Of a DNA stretch of 64,000 bases, positions 24,596 to 38,560 are shown piece after piece. The stretch lies in NCBI RefSeq assembly GCF_008831285.2, contig NC_045140.1:26368131-26432130 (forward strand), read 5' to 3'. The DNA comes from Nymphaea colorata (taxonomy: Eukaryota > Streptophyta > Magnoliopsida > Nymphaeales > Nymphaeaceae). Numbering within the stretch: position 1 is the first letter of the stretch; each line of letters opens with the position of its first letter. A model generated the notes under the pieces. That model ran no database searches. It was not told the origin of the DNA and saw nothing but the letters and a program-made list of their open reading frames with translations. Both the position numbers and the translations under genes were made by a program.

Positions 24596-24829
24596 CTAAA
24601 ATTCGTAGGCGAATAAGCTCAGAGTTTTTCCATATATAGAAGGCAAAGACATAGTAGTTCTATTCTGACAAGGAACCGTCCAAGAACTGACTGCTTGAGG
24701 GGTCGACACCTCAGATGAAACCGTGGATGAACCTTGTCCACCATATCTTGTAAGCAAGGAAGCTGAGGATGCAGGACGGCTGTTTTGGGTATTTGCTCTC
24801 GAGTCTTCACCTAAAAACTCTTGTAGCAA
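24596..24829 (-). other. Unrecognised open frame, possible 3' exon or gene fragment
   Basis: A minus-strand frame of about 77 codons has a Ser/Thr/Gln-rich, disordered composition and ends TLSLFAYEF followed by a stop. Upstream in frame it begins with a short helical Leu/Glu segment (LLQEFLGED). The codon pattern looks more protein-like than its surroundings, and an exon boundary could lie near 24830-24840. I could not link it to other exons. It is 1.4 kb beyond the APS1 stop, so it could be a degenerate terminal exon of a lost gene. The function is unknown. Confidence 0.25.
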
Positions 24830-25139
24830 CTTTCTCCTTAAAGATAATGTTTATGAGCAAAGCAAGCCTTAATCGACAAATTTATACAAGTGTTTTGAGG
24901 ACTATAGTAGGAGAGATTTAATCAGTCCCAATGATCATTTCACCAAGACAAATCTGATAAGGAGAAGGCATCAACTAACAAGGAGAAATATGTACATGAA
25001 GGCTTGGTCAGCCGGTTAAGAGCCACCAAGTTGATGGATTGTCATAAATTTGAAAACCACAGGAAATATTTTCTGCTACCAGATTAAACTTAGGTATAAT
25101 CCCCTAAAACCTAAAAGACGCATGGACTATGCATCCTCA

Positions 25140-25224
25140 GTTGTTTCCCATGGGCGCTCCTCTTCTAGACTACAAATGACAGTTGATTCCCATGGGGGCT
25201 CCTCTTCTAGACTACAAATGACAG
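25140..25224. repeat. Tandem duplication, 2 x about 42 bp
   Basis: CCCATGGG(C/G)GCTCCTCTTC followed by TAGACTACAAATGACAG occurs twice in succession, with only one or two substitutions. It is probably a recent slippage or unequal exchange event. Confidence 0.8.
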
Positions 25225-25889
25225 CATGTGTGAAAACCACCTAGCTCCTAAAGCAGCCTTGGATCCTCACGGCTGGGGAAGGAGGGGTACCACCGGGGAG
25301 AATCTTAAGTGTTTCACCAACCATAGGCCAATTAGATGTGCAAATGCTACTTGAATTAAACCTAAATCTGTTCGTTCTTGAAAGCAGTGGTGTGAAACCC
25401 CTAAGTTGTATCCCAGACCCAAGGAGGTATCGCTTCATTTCGTGCAAGCGGACTAACTGCCCGCTTAGCACCCTTGCCACCTCCAACTGTGCCAACCCTT
25501 TTGTGTATATTCGGGAGACCTTTTTCCCCGCAGGTTTGCATCAAAATATGCACCTCTCTGCAGCCTACATGATTGAAGCTGAAGCTGCGTCCATGTCAAG
25601 CTTGCTCTCGTAAACTCCAAATTTGAATCAGCTCCTGGACAATATGAGAACAATCTACCTGACTAAAGAATTGGCTTTTAGACCTCCAAGTTCAAGCGCA
25701 AGACATCAGCACCCAGGATTTACCTCTTTTAGCATAACCTGGTTAGTCCTTAGCCCCAGGTTGTGTATATAGCTCCATAAGAAAGAGGTCAAAGCTACAA
25801 TCGGCTGTGTTTTCCAGCCCAACCACGAAGTAGCATCCAAACACACACATAAAAACATGCGAGCGGCGACACAGCGAGAGAGAAAGAGA

Positions 25890-25926
<37 letters not shown>

Positions 25927-26192
25927 AATTCCCTAGCATGCTTCTGAATGATATTTCGACATGTAGAAACAGAAGCAATGACTATTTGGCGGCAATACTT
26001 TAGTGCCGCTGAGATGATCGATCATGAAGCTACTAAAGCCTTGACATGCTGATGGGCCTTTACAATGGTTCTCCCCCCCACAGACAACTTACTACGGGCA
26101 AATTTACAGGCTTCTTCAGGACTCCAAAATTGCAGGCAGTGGAAGAGAGCCCCATTATTTGGAAGAGTATCTTGAACAAATTCATAAGAAGT
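25225..26192. other. 3' flank of APS1
   Basis: This holds the presumed APS1 3' untranslated region near 26000-26192 and a GA/AG microsatellite at 25875-25923. Frames on the minus strand at 25241-25653 show no recognisable motif. Confidence 0.4.
25875..25923. repeat. (AG)n microsatellite
   Basis: This is an imperfect AG repeat of about 24 units, interrupted by AAAG and GGG, lying about 270 bases past the APS1 stop codon. Confidence 0.9.
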
Positions 26193-29100
26193 TTAGATGA
26201 CAGTCCCACTTGGAATGAGAGCATCTTTGATCACTGTAACAATGCCACTCTTGATGAAGTAACCATCTGTTTCCCTCGCTGCTTCTTGCACATTTTCCTG
26301 GTTGATGATCTGAATTGTAATATGTCAAGCGTCAGTGCAAAAAGTTCTATTAATGCAAAAAACCCATTATCGGGCTAATACTAAGGAAATAAATGGACAT
26401 TGTATGATAAGTAAATTTTAAACGCATTATTGATATGAAAAATTCACATGTAATTAATTCCAGCTTGAATCGATACAAAGGCACCCTTAGTAAACAAAGA
26501 TGGACTTTGCTGACCTTTACATTTTCTCCAATACGTGCGTTCTTGTCAATGATTGCCCTTTTTATGTGAGAGTTTTTTCCAATTCCAATTGGAACACTCC
26601 CTTTTGCAGCCAGAAACCTCCTGTCTGCATCCGTCTGGGACAACACAGTGAAATTTTAGACAACTGCAATAGTGAATTTTTCAACTGCAAGCTAATATAT
26701 GCTAGTTATCCATCCAGTGAAAATGAAAAATAAAGATTTTGCCACAAAATAAATGCTTATGACATCACAGCAGTTCTCTATCTAGGAATCTCCAGTTACC
26801 TCATAATAGTCAGCTCCCATCAGTAGGGTATCTTCCAAAATTGCACCCTCAGAGATACAGGACCGGAGACCAACAACTGAGTGATGGATTTTGCAGTTCT
26901 GAACAAATAAGACTGTCAGAAATTATCCAGCATATGTTCACCACTAACAGCAGTCAGCACTAACTGAAGGACGTTCTCAGTAAAGTGACCACATGAAGTA
27001 TCATGGATTTGTAACAGGAATTTGACCGTGGAGAGGCAACATGTAATTCAAGCTGTGAAGAGGCAATATGTAAAACATAGATGTGCAACGAAGCTTGCAA
27101 ATTTATTAATAGCACAAAGGAAGATTAAAAAAAATCAGAATGTATAATTAGTTATTGAGCATTAACTTGATTAACAGATAGTGATAATGTCTAGCAAGAT
27201 ACATGCTGAACCATCTTTTCACTGGGTAAATAAAAATCACTGCATAAGTTACATGTTACTCACACAAGACATGTTTAAGTTTTTTAGGCTTCTTTAAGTT
27301 GTGAAGGCTGTTCTATCATAAATAAAATCAAGGAGCAAGTGGAAACATCTGCTAATTTTGTAAATAGGTTGGACTTGTCTCAAGAGTCAAATCCTAGAAT
27401 TAAGCTTCTCAGAAGAGAGAATTTTGTGGTCTGAGAGAGAATTTTGTGGGAGTATTTTGACAAATGTACATCTCTTATATATGTGGAAGCAAACAATCAC
27501 ATGTCAGTCTCTTAAAATTTAAATAGTTGAATGTGATTTATGGCCAACATAGTGAACAAAATGCATTATAAAAGCTAGACTTCTAAGTTCTAACAAAGAT
27601 CTAAATATGAGTTGCACCCCTGGGAGTAGAACAGATATTGAGCATATATAAAAGAACGCAATACCATCAAAGTTCATAAGTGATGAACAATTGCAAGAAA
27701 TTCAAACAACTGCAGTCTGTAGACTCAACAGAAGACAAGACGCTGCATTGCCATGACATAGGCTTATGATTCTAGAAGTGTGAAAGATGGCATCTTTTCA
27801 TGCATCTTTATATGATATGTATTAAGAAAATTAATCAGAACAGTTTAACGATCTAAGCTACAGATTATTTAAATTCTCATATATACATGCTGCATACAGC
27901 CATACACCTCAAATATAAGGTGAAAGGGATAACGGAAAGGTGTCTTACTTTAATCACGCACCCTTCACCAATAACACTATCAGTAACATCAGCATCTAGC
28001 ATCTTGGAAGGAGGCAGATATCGAGGTTGGGTATAGATGGGAGATGATCGATCATAAAAGCTGCAAGAGATTGACATATGCAAGAAAAATAAAGAGTAAG
28101 ATTCCTTGCAAGGAACAAAAGAAAGGGATATATGAACATGTGACAGCTAGTAGTTTGGGATTCCAGTGGACAAAAAAAAAACAAAAAACAAAAAAGAACA
28201 TACAGCTCCTTAAGTACCTGAAATCAGGAATAGGCTTCTTGGTGATCCCCAAATTTGCATTGTAGAAAGCCTCAATCGTACCAATGTCTTCCCAGTATCC
28301 ATCATACAAATAAGCTTGCACCTGAAGGGGTCATTAATTTATAACCAAAGGAATTTCCTTTAGGGCAGTTCGTTTGGGCAATAACAGTTTCATTATAAGC
28401 AAGGGAAAGTTTAGTTTGTCCAGATTGTATACATTTGCCTAAGCTCTAAGGTCAGCCAGCAACTAAAAATTGATGCATGACCACATACCCTCATACCAAT
28501 GGAAGTAGCGCCAGGAATGACTTCACTTCCAAAATCATTTGCACCTGGGAACTTGTCACGTAGAAGTTGCAACATGATATCCTTGCTCACAACATAAATA
28601 CCCATACTTGCAATATATGGCATCTCTTTTGCACGTTTATCATCAAGCCCTAGAATGGTGGTGTCGACCTGGAAGATAACAGCCACATAGAAAGATAAAA
28701 TACCAAAGATAAAAGTTAAGTTTACACAAAATCATCTAAATGTTCCTCAGGTCTTGGAAATTCTGTTTTCCTTTCTATCTTCTGAAGGCATGTTCTACTT
28801 CTACCAGTGAAGATATGATTCAATAATTCTGATGAACTTGAACCCTCTGGTAACAGAGGACTTGGAAAAGCTACTTGGTGAAACATAAAATAACCCAACA
28901 GTACTACCACACTAAGGGAGGCACCTAAGAATTCACAGTGCTGCAAAGATGAATGGGCCCCATAAGTCAATACATGGTCTTCTTTCTCCAATACGTGCTA
29001 CCTATGCCTGTCCAAACGAAAACAATTTTGTTGAGAGTCCAAAAGTAGATACCCTCATAGCCTTCAACTGTTCTCCCTTTGGCTTCTCAGCAAATTCAAC

Positions 29101-31601
29101 TATGCGGCCTTCTTCATCGATCTTCATTAGACCAAATGCACTAGCCCGGGTCTCATCCATAGGCAGTGCAGCAACAGTAATGTCCGCATCAGTTTCTCTG
29201 TGCGCTTGGATGAACCTTTCATAGTCCATACGGTACAAATGATCCCCAGCAAGAACAAGGAATTCCATTACATTGTGCTCCTCAAATAACCACAGATACT
29301 GCCTCACAGCATCAGCTGTTCCCTGCAGAACCATACATCAAATTCATGAGTTCCAGCTTCACGAGACAAGGCAAGATGATCATAGGTAAAACAACAAATA
29401 CATGACAAAATTGTAAAAAGTCAGATAGAGTTTCCAGAATTTGTTCTTAAAGCATTGGGTCTATCAGGATGACAACAACCACTAAGAGTATTTTGTCACC
29501 ATATGGAACTTTGAAGCACTCCACTAGAAATCTAATTACCTAGGTCAAATGTGTGCAAGTACAGTAGTACAGGTTTGGACACAACAAGTTTAAAGAATGT
29601 GGACACAGGATGTATATAAACAAATCAACATACATATAGACATATAATACATACATATATTACATATGTGTGTGTGTGTGAAATCATGCATCATCCAAAA
29701 AATTTAATCAAACCTTGATAAGTTCATACGTATAATAACACATCAAAGAACATATTTCTAATTTAAATAATTAATACATATAATTCTATAAAACTAAAGT
29801 AAAAAAAAAAAAAGCAAATTTAAGTGAAAAGACTGACACCTTTAACTTCATATTTTGGATCAAACTGGGTCTGACCCAAATTACGGCCCCAAAAAGTACC
29901 CAAATGGTCTGCAGATCTGCTGTACCCATGTCAAAGAAGTGCCATACTGACGTGGATAAAGCAGCCTTTCTCACATACCCATGTTACATTTGCAATCAAA
30001 CAAAAATGGAGACAAGGAAATGAAAGGAGAAAGAGAAATACAGCACTAGCCATCACCTGTGAAGTATAATATATTCAATCAATAAAAAATATATGATCCA
30101 CAATTTTAAGAGTGACGGGGATACTCAGAATTGTAAAAGAATGAACTTGCAGAGAGAGCCAGGTAGTCAATTACATACTTTATCATTTTCATGTTAGAAA
30201 CAGGAAAATCAATCCACAACCAAGAATAGATAAGGAAGATATTTCTCAAGAAAAAATTAAGCCAAGTGGTGCTTCAGCCAATAAGAGACATTGAATTACC
30301 TGGAACCAATTCGGATTTTCAGGGCTTTGTTGGGCAGCAAGCACTTCCACAAATCCATCATTTTTGTAGCCACCAATATTACCACCATATGCTCGGGAGA
30401 GATGCCGGTTTAGTGATGCTGAATTGAATTGTGTGAGGACATAAATTTTTGATATGTTACTATTCAAACAATTGCTCACTGGGATATCTATCAACCTATA
30501 ATTTGCCCCCAAGGGGACGGCAGGCTTTGCTCTCTTCTTGGTAAGTGGGTAAAGGCGTGTGCCTGCACCTCCTCCCAATATAATTCCCAGCACACTCTGA
30601 AAGCAGAGAGACAACCAACTATCAGCCTGTTAACTAAATGGAATCAGGCAAGGAACATAATCATACTAGGATACAAACATGCAAATACGGCAATTGCAAG
30701 TGCCCCTGAGCAGTTAGGATCACTTTTCTTAAAACAAGCGTAAGAGAACGCAAGATTATATTTTACATTAACCAGCTCCATACTGTACAGAAATACGCAT
30801 GAATGGAACTTGTAACAATTAGATATACATCAAGATTTTCAATATGTCGGTGAGAGAATGATCAGATGAAATGCCATCTCGGTTCATTAACTGCAACGAA
30901 TACTTTGTCTATTTAAAAATTGTAAGTATGCACTTTACAACCGTCATAACATTTAACGCAGTAACCTTGTGCATATCCCATGAATCATGAAAACCTTCCG
31001 TATGGTCCATGCTGTGAGTGACCACCCGGGAAGCCCATCCAAGTTGACATCAGTCCCATCCCTTTCCATATTCTACGTCAAATCGACAAAAATTTGGAAA
31101 GAAAAAAAATGCGCAAAAGCTTTCCAGCTTCACAACTGAACTGCTGAGCGGAAAACAGAAAAAGCATGGCAATAGGACCTTCGAAATCTCTCAGATCCGA
31201 TGGAAATGGAAATCTCAGATATAAAGCAAACAAATGAAGCAAAATCACACAAATGGAACCACAAAAACATAAATCAGGCATAAAAAAGACAAAACCCAAG
31301 ATTCAGAGGGAAGACATACCCTGCTAGCGTCGGGGTCGAGGCATGTTTGTGAATTAGGGGAGTCGGACACCGCCTTGGGCGACACGATCATCGGAGCCCT
31401 CACGCCTGCGCCGCCGATATCGCCCTTCCTGCGCCGGAGATGGTCCGAGCTCAGCTTCTGGCCGCATATCAGCGAATTCGAAGAGGAGATCAGACGGGTG
31501 GCGGGAACGAAGGCGGACGGACGGATCCGGTTCGCGGGATCGGCCTGAGAGAGGATTCCAGGTGAAGAAATCCTCGAGATTCCGATCGTCGACGTCGCCA
31601 T
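26193..31601 (-). CDS. ADP-glucose pyrophosphorylase small (catalytic) subunit, plastidial
   Basis: This enzyme makes ADP-glucose and PPi from glucose-1-phosphate and ATP, the committed step of starch synthesis in plastids. It pairs with a large subunit as a heterotetramer. The nine minus-strand exons are 31320-31601, 30300-30596, 29053-29322, 28489-28668, 28218-28321, 27949-28060, 26800-26898, 26515-26634 and 26193-26309. They give 526 residues, close to Arabidopsis APS1 (520). Exon 1 encodes a transit peptide followed by [10 protein letters not shown] and Cys87 in QTCLDPD. In potato the equivalent Cys forms the thioredoxin-reduced disulfide between small subunits. The nucleotidyltransferase motif [20 protein letters not shown] spans residues 102-121. 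GDHLYRMDY, with the catalytic Asp, is at about 219-227. The C-terminal left-handed beta-helix follows, ending in [18 protein letters not shown] with conserved effector-site Lys residues. The start is the only ATG in frame, since upstream in-frame codons are GTG. No defect was seen. Confidence 0.97.
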
Positions 31602-31739
31602 TTCGCCCTCGAGGCTGTTCTTCCTCGTGGAGAGCTGAGGCAAGAGAGGAAAAGGGAGGAAGGAAGCAACGGAAGGAAGGAAGGCAGGAAGCAGAGAAGG
31701 CGATGGCGATGGATTCACGTAGGAGGAAACTCAAAAGTA

Positions 31740-31747
31740 CATATATG
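31740..31747 (-). promoter_or_regulatory. Possible TATA element of APS1
   Basis: CATATATG lies about 140 bases upstream of the APS1 ATG on the minus strand, in a short AT-rich patch just before a GC-richer leader with GGAAGG-type repeats. The position fits a TATA box with a leader of about 110 bases. No direct evidence was seen. Confidence 0.3.
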
Positions 31748-34295
31748 GTGGGACTGCCCCTAAAATGCCGCTCACAACTTCATATATTTCGAGACATGCC
31801 ATCCTTTAATAAACTCACAAGCAAGCAGCGGCTACCCAACTTGTCGTTAAATGACGATATTACCCTCAATATGGTACGAATGTTTCATCATGGTCAGAGA
31901 ATTTTGGTTATGGTAAAAAAAAAATTATATGGTTGTCTTTCATAGTTTCAGATCTTATATTTTATATTTGAGACTGCATGTATTTTGAAAGATAATTGAG
32001 AATCTTAATAGCGTAGACTTTAAATGCATACTACATATTAGAAGACATTGAAATCTCAAATAGATTTATGGTGAAACAAAGACGTGCAAGGAACTAATTT
32101 CCCATACGTAAGTTTGTAAGTTTATGATTGAAAAAAGAAATTCGAGAGCCCTACTTTTCTAACAACATAACAGCATTTTCCAACTTTGTCAAGAGTATCA
32201 ACTCCAAATTTATGAAAAAGGCAAGCTTTCCATAAAGCTTTGTAACCGTCGTATGTGGTATTATAGTTTCCAAAACCGACTAATAGTTCTAATAAATGAT
32301 GTTCCCGAGTCTGCCGCTTGTGTGGTAGAGATCCAAGCGGATCACGCGTCATCTTTGAGCTATCTTTTAAACTTTTTAGGCTTTTTTCCTTTTGTACTTT
32401 TATATATTTTTCAAAAACAATTTTTATTTGTTTTTCAACAAAAACCAATTTTTACAACATTGGTCCAAATAACCAATCATATAGACATATATGAATTATG
32501 ATCGGAGTGGATAGACAATTTATTAATAATGGAAATAGCAAATTTTATTTTACAACCTCTAAGCAGTTCTACGAATGGTAAAATTCCTATTTTCTCTTTA
32601 GGAAAATATTGCCAAAAGTAATTATTCATTTCTTCGGCTCTGCTTCTTTCCCGGTTAATTAAACAAGGGCAAAACGGTCATGCAAATCACATGATAGTTT
32701 TAAGATGTGTCCTTTCCGGTCCTTTTGGGAAGCGTCCGGTTCTGCAAGGCCAAAAGGGTGGTATGGTAATTTGACATCATCGAACATGCAAAACCTGACG
32801 TACTGCATTCTTCGCCACGTGGACCGCCTCGCACTCGTTGGTTGGTGGCCGCATGTAAAGAAGAAAATAGACAAATAAATAAATGACAAGAAATTATGGG
32901 AGAACGGACGGCGTACGTGCGCCCTGGGGGATACGGCTGACGATAAGAATCACGTGTTCCTGGGGCCCACATGCGTCCACTGGGATCCTTTTTTTTTTCT
33001 TCAGAAATTTCGTTTAGGTACCAAATTTTAACATCAATTTCTCGAGCTGCTGCATATTTTTTAAAATTATATAGTGCGGGCTGTGTGCTTGGTCTCCAAC
33101 AACTCAAACAGATGAATGCAAGCTCAGGTGGATCACTGGCTTTAAGGCTCTTCCCATTCAATGAATTCATTGAATTGTTTTAATAATCTAATTGCCCCCT
33201 TGAGGGTAATTCATGATTTGTTTTAATAGTTTAAAGTTAAAACATGTATATGAAATCAATTAAAACTTCATTTCTCTTTTCCTTTTTTCATGTATAATGT
33301 CGGAATGTCTAAAATTTCGTAGCCGCACATTCAATGGTTAAATGGAGATGCTGATTTATGTGTTCTAAGGGCAGAAGACAAGAGTACATTCCCCTGGTTC
33401 CCTGCCCCAATTGCCACAGACATCCTCATGGCCCAACCATGGGGGCCACATGGGAATAGAGGGGCCCGCGAAGATATAACCTGCTCCGTTGAATGAATGA
33501 TGTCTTGTTGTCATGTCTGGTTCAATTGTCCTCTTGCAAAAATCTCTAATAACACAAGTATTTTTTTCATCTTCCCAATTTCCACTAAATGAATCTTGAT
33601 GTTACACAAACCAAGAATATGAACGTTCACCTCGTAACATCATTTAAAAATCTAATCAAACTCACATTCATGGTCTAAAGGGGCGTAGCATAACTAGTCA
33701 AAGCGGAAGCCTAAAGCATACTCTCATAAGCCGTTGAAGATGGAGTGTACTTCGTCTAGCTAAAGGCGGTCTACTGCCCACCCAAACCCTTATGCAACAC
33801 AGAGCTTCAAAGGTAAAAGGAATGAATGTGCTTTTGAGCCTAACTTGGGTGGTTTATAGACAACTCTGCTCACCTAAAAAAATGTTCATGGCGATGTACA
33901 CCAAGCTTGTGTTAATGGGAAGCTATAATTATGCATGATCTTAAGCTTAAAATAATTTAAAACATTGTCTTAAATGGAGTAAAACAACAGACACTAGTTG
34001 TAAAGTGGGTTGAGAGTATGTTTGATAGATGTAGCCCTAAGGGGCGAACTGGCTACAAACTTTCAATTTTGGGGTTATTTGGAATTAATGAACAAAATAT
34101 GTGGCTAACTGTATATTTGGAATTCTTCTTCACTTATTTCGGTGACTTGGTGGTTGCAAAATATCTCGGAACTGAGTCGAAAGTTTGTCGTTTTTCCCGG
34201 TCGACGCCCCAAGTTTGGTTAGGTGAAGGTGAATTATTTTAACGGGCTACAATCCCACAGTACTTGGTCTTTTGTGATCGTCGTTGGTGCACAGC

Positions 34296-34431
<136 letters not shown>

Positions 34432-36158
34432 AACCCTAGCTAACGGAAAACGCGTTTTGTTGAAAAAAAAAGCGTTTAAAATGTTAAGAACTAAGTCAGC
34501 CCAATAAAACACATTTTTTTTCATGTTTTTTTGTTTTTTTAGTTATCATATTTTTATTTCCATATTTTTTATATTTTATAATTTAGATTTTAGCCACCAT
34601 TCTTTTTTGTCGCAAAAAGATTAATTGTTTTAAAATTTGATGGATTTTTTATTTTTTCCATCAAAAACAACTTTCATGTTTATACCCACAAAAAACCTCA
34701 CATTTTAAAACCCTGGCGGGATATTTGTAGCTAAGACTTAAACCAATGACCCGCGGTAGAGTAACACCATGGTAAGGCATAAGTCATCTGTTCAAATCCG
34801 ATAAAGGGCTTTTCCATGAAGCTGCAATGGTCATTTTTCCGCATCCGATAAAGATGGTATAAAAAAGAGAACTGCCTGTCAAAGTTATAATGAGTTATGG
34901 GGTTGAACACTTGTTCATTCATTCTGATAATAGGATGTCCCGCACTAAGAAGGAAGACTACTATGTTACTAAGGGATATATGCTGCCTACCGCCATTAGC
35001 CCAGCCAAATAAACACACACACATACACATATAGGCCATCGCCGGCATTTCTTCCCTTGTCATCTTCGGCATTTCTTCCCTTGCCATCGCCGGCGGTCAG
35101 GGAGGAAGAAGAAGAAGAGCAGAGAGGTGGAGACGAAAAGGAAAATTTAACTTGTGCCATGTGATCAAATCCAACGGTTCAGACTGGATGTCTCCTAATG
35201 TCGCCATGTACTGAATGTCACCGTTCAGTTTTCATATAAATAAGATGAAACACAATAACCGTGAACCCTTGAGAATGCCAATTATGAAACCCCGCAAGGT
35301 GCGTTTGGTCCCAAAAGAATTGCACTTATTATTCCCATACAAATGAGAACCGTTTGACAGTCTATGAACTGCCCCACCACACCAAGCTCCTTTGGCACCA
35401 AGCCCTTTGGCTTTTTTCTGACAAGGACATTTCGATATTTCAATACATAGGAAATACCTTATATTATTAGCGATGAAATCTGCATGAAGCAGCTTGTTGG
35501 CACATTCGATGGACAATCCAAATGCTCACTACCAAAATTGAAATGAAACACAGACAAGGGATCATGGTCACCACATAAAAAGGAAAGATCTGTATAAAAA
35601 ATAATTAATTTGTGCAATTAGGCAGAAAACGTGTCACTATAAAAAAAAAATAATAGCAATTTAATAAGCATAACCTTGGTCGAGGCCAAAAGACCTGTTA
35701 TTAAAATCAATATTAAGGAGAAAGCTTTACTTGGGTTGAGGACAAAGTATTAGGAGCCCGTCCAAATGGCTGCTAAAGAATATGCTCTTTTGTATGCTTT
35801 GAAAATTAACGTTCCCAATTTCATTGCGCATTATTTTATTGCTCTATAAGGTTGTCGGACTCATGGGTGCTCTCTGATAAGGGAGGTGGCTCCAACGGTG
35901 GATAATGACCCGATAAATATGGCGATCGAAGAATATAGTTTCCATGATTATATATCTCTCCATCATAGGTTCAGGTTCGGCATCTAGATCGAGAAAATGA
36001 AGCACATAACGCCATATCTTTACATACCAAGGACTAGAAATCCCCGATTTTCGAGAACAAAGAGTTTACATGTGTTGGAAATCTCTTATAATAACCATCC
36101 ACGCATGATCTTTGAGTGACTCAAATGATTCACATTAAGTCTAATATTTGATCGTCTG

Positions 36159-36199
<41 letters not shown>

Positions 36200-36492
36200 C
36201 TCTGACATATCGTGAGAACGTGGAACATTAATTTGGCCTATTTGATCGTCGGCTGGCGGATTGTTTCCAGTAGGCTTTTTGAAATCCAACTATATGTGTG
36301 GATACAGTACATAATTTGTCTGTGGGAAGAAATCATTGAGAAAAGACGTGTAATTAATCAAATTTCATAAAGGATCAAAATGAACACTTCTCGTAAGAGA
36401 ATTACAAAGTCAAATATTCGCATTAGAGTTGCACATTTTTTAAGCATTTATATTTGAAAATTGGACCTATGAGGTTAGATTTGTGAAAAATG

Positions 36493-36494
<2 letters not shown>

Positions 36495-36539
<45 letters not shown>
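36495..36539. repeat. (AT)n microsatellite
   Basis: About 22 TA units in an AT-rich flank. A similar run of about 17 units lies at 36160-36193. Confidence 0.9.
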
Positions 36540-36541
<2 letters not shown>

Positions 36542-37950
36542 GAATGGTAAGTCTAGCTTTTCGGAATTGCCCATCCATCTAGATGCTGTACAATTAAAAG
36601 AAAACAAAAAAAAATTGATAAGTATTTTTGTCGTCGTATTAGTCAACATCTTTTTTTTATTTGAAATGTACTTAAAGGATGAGACTTCATTTAAGGTTCA
36701 AAACTACCATCGTCAAAATGGCAAAAGAAAAGAACTTTGTAAGCCAACAAAAACCATTCGGATTACATTGTTGAAGGTTAAATTTGTCAATTTCCTTAAA
36801 ATGGAAGATATTTGAAAGAATTCTTGACAGATAACTTGTTGCATTTTCAAGAGTATTTTACAAAAGTACACTTAACTTCATATATTTATGACTGCTTAAC
36901 TTTTGATAACGCAGAAATGAATTGCTTGAGGGCATATTTCTTTGAACCTGTATGGTTTACAAATATCGTTCATTTTAAGCATGCATTGAATATTGATTTT
37001 CTTTGTCTTTTTATAGAATAGATCATATACTGTCCGACTACATGCCTTATATGTAAATTACAGTATGTAAAATATTTCGAAACTGACATAAAACTTGTCT
37101 TTTTATCCAATATATTCCCCAAGTTTAGCCAGCCTTGGTTAATAAAAGACACCTTGTTGTTGTGATCCGCGTTGGTTTACATCTTTGGAAAAAGCTTTTT
37201 GATTAGACATTTACCATTCACCAATCTTCAGCTTTCCCATCTCCTTATTCCACTTTTGTCGAATCTGTTGGTCTTTTTAGGAGGCGTTCGATGGTCCTGA
37301 ATTCTCTTCCCTTGGCTTCATTCAAGAGAAGAGAAAAAGAAAGAGAGGAGGAAAAACAGAGGTTGATAACCTGTGGAATATCTCAATGTGCCTTCTTTCC
37401 TTCTCTGTATCTTTTTGTTTCCACTTGTGCTCTTCAAGGGTGTTGCTCGAGGGCCGAGAGTAGTGTGAAGCTTCCTCTTGTATGAAGTTGTTTTTTTTTT
37501 TTTTTCCTTATAGTGGAAGCTTTCGACTGTGGTTTTTCCCCAAGAGTGAGGTTTTATCTGTTAAATCTGTCTCTCATTTCGCACTGCATTTCTATCATAG
37601 TTCTGCATGTATTTCTTTCTGCAAAAGTAATTGTAGGCTCACAATCTGTGAGGCTGTGAGCAACATACTGCCGGTTTGCAGCTGAAAGCCGCAGTCTCCC
37701 TTGGATGGTAGTGCACCACCGGCTTGTGACAAACACATCGTCGGTTCCTGGATAACACAGTGTCTCAGTTTGTCAAATTGCTTACAAAGACGATTCATAT
37801 AAGATTTCACATCCTCATCTGAATTCCGCTTCCTCAACAAGTGGTACCAGTTTGCCACTAGATCGAGTTGCGTGCACAGGCAAGTAATCCGTTTATTCTC
37901 CATTTTCTTGCCTCTAAAGTTCAGCAGGTCTGTTCCTAGGCATCTTCTCG

Positions 37951-38140
37951 GCCGTGGGCATGGCTATTGATGTTTGATCATTGCAATGCTAATTGTTGGA
38001 TCTTGAGCATGGTGAACAAACCGTTTGATGAGATTCCTAAAAGAGGAACAACGAAATTCGCTAGTTAGAGTGTTGTAATAGGTGGATATATGAAGGTTCC
38101 TGATGTTCTGTTGCAATGGCAAGCAAAGACCCTGAACATT
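37951..38140 (+). pseudogene. Degenerate PPR-like gene fragment
   Basis: One frame reads PFDEIPKRGTT, then an in-frame stop, then SVVIGGYMKVPDVLLQW. This resembles the FDEMP..D..SWSVMIGGYMK repeat core of plant pentatricopeptide (RNA-editing type) proteins. A neighbouring frame carries LEHGEQTV just before it, which suggests a frameshift. The fragment covers only about one and a half repeats, has no start and is interrupted, so it is a relic and not a gene. The homology is by eye and the fragment is short. Confidence 0.4.
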
Positions 38141-38520
38141 CAACGAGCTTCTATTAAATTGTTATCGTTGTGGTTTTTGGGTAAGTTACTTTACCAAATT
38201 GAACATGAAAAAAGAAATACAGAAAGCATCTGGCAAATAATAATTACAAAAAATCATCGCTCAACTTTAATAAATGTGCAACTGCAGACAAAAAAGAACA
38301 TTAATTTTTGCTATAAAATGACAAAAGTATTTTTCTTAACAACAAAATGATATTTAGATACATAAAGAATCTTGAGCTGTAGCGAAGGAAAGGTTCTTTA
38401 TAGGTATTTTTATCATTTTACATCAAAATTAACGTTTTCTAACTGGAATCAGTTTCTTGACTCCTAAAAATTGAGTGACTGTTTATTCCTGACTTAGTGG
38501 TTTAGCATATTATCAATTAC

Positions 38521-38560
38521 TCTCTCTCTCTCTCCGTGTGTATATATATATATATATATA
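38521..38560. repeat. Compound (TC)n(TA)n microsatellite
   Basis: About eight TC units, a short GTGTG spacer and about ten TA units, followed by a GAGAGAGG tract. Confidence 0.85.

Noticed and set aside
28722-28991. Minus-strand frame between APS1 exons 3 and 4
   Set aside because: It is intron sequence. The flanking exons join in phase without it.
31602-31734. In-frame N-terminal extension of APS1 upstream of the ATG at 31601
   Set aside because: The upstream frame starts at GTG (31718), and the overlapping frame starts at TTG, so there is no upstream ATG. The transit peptide starts naturally at MATST.
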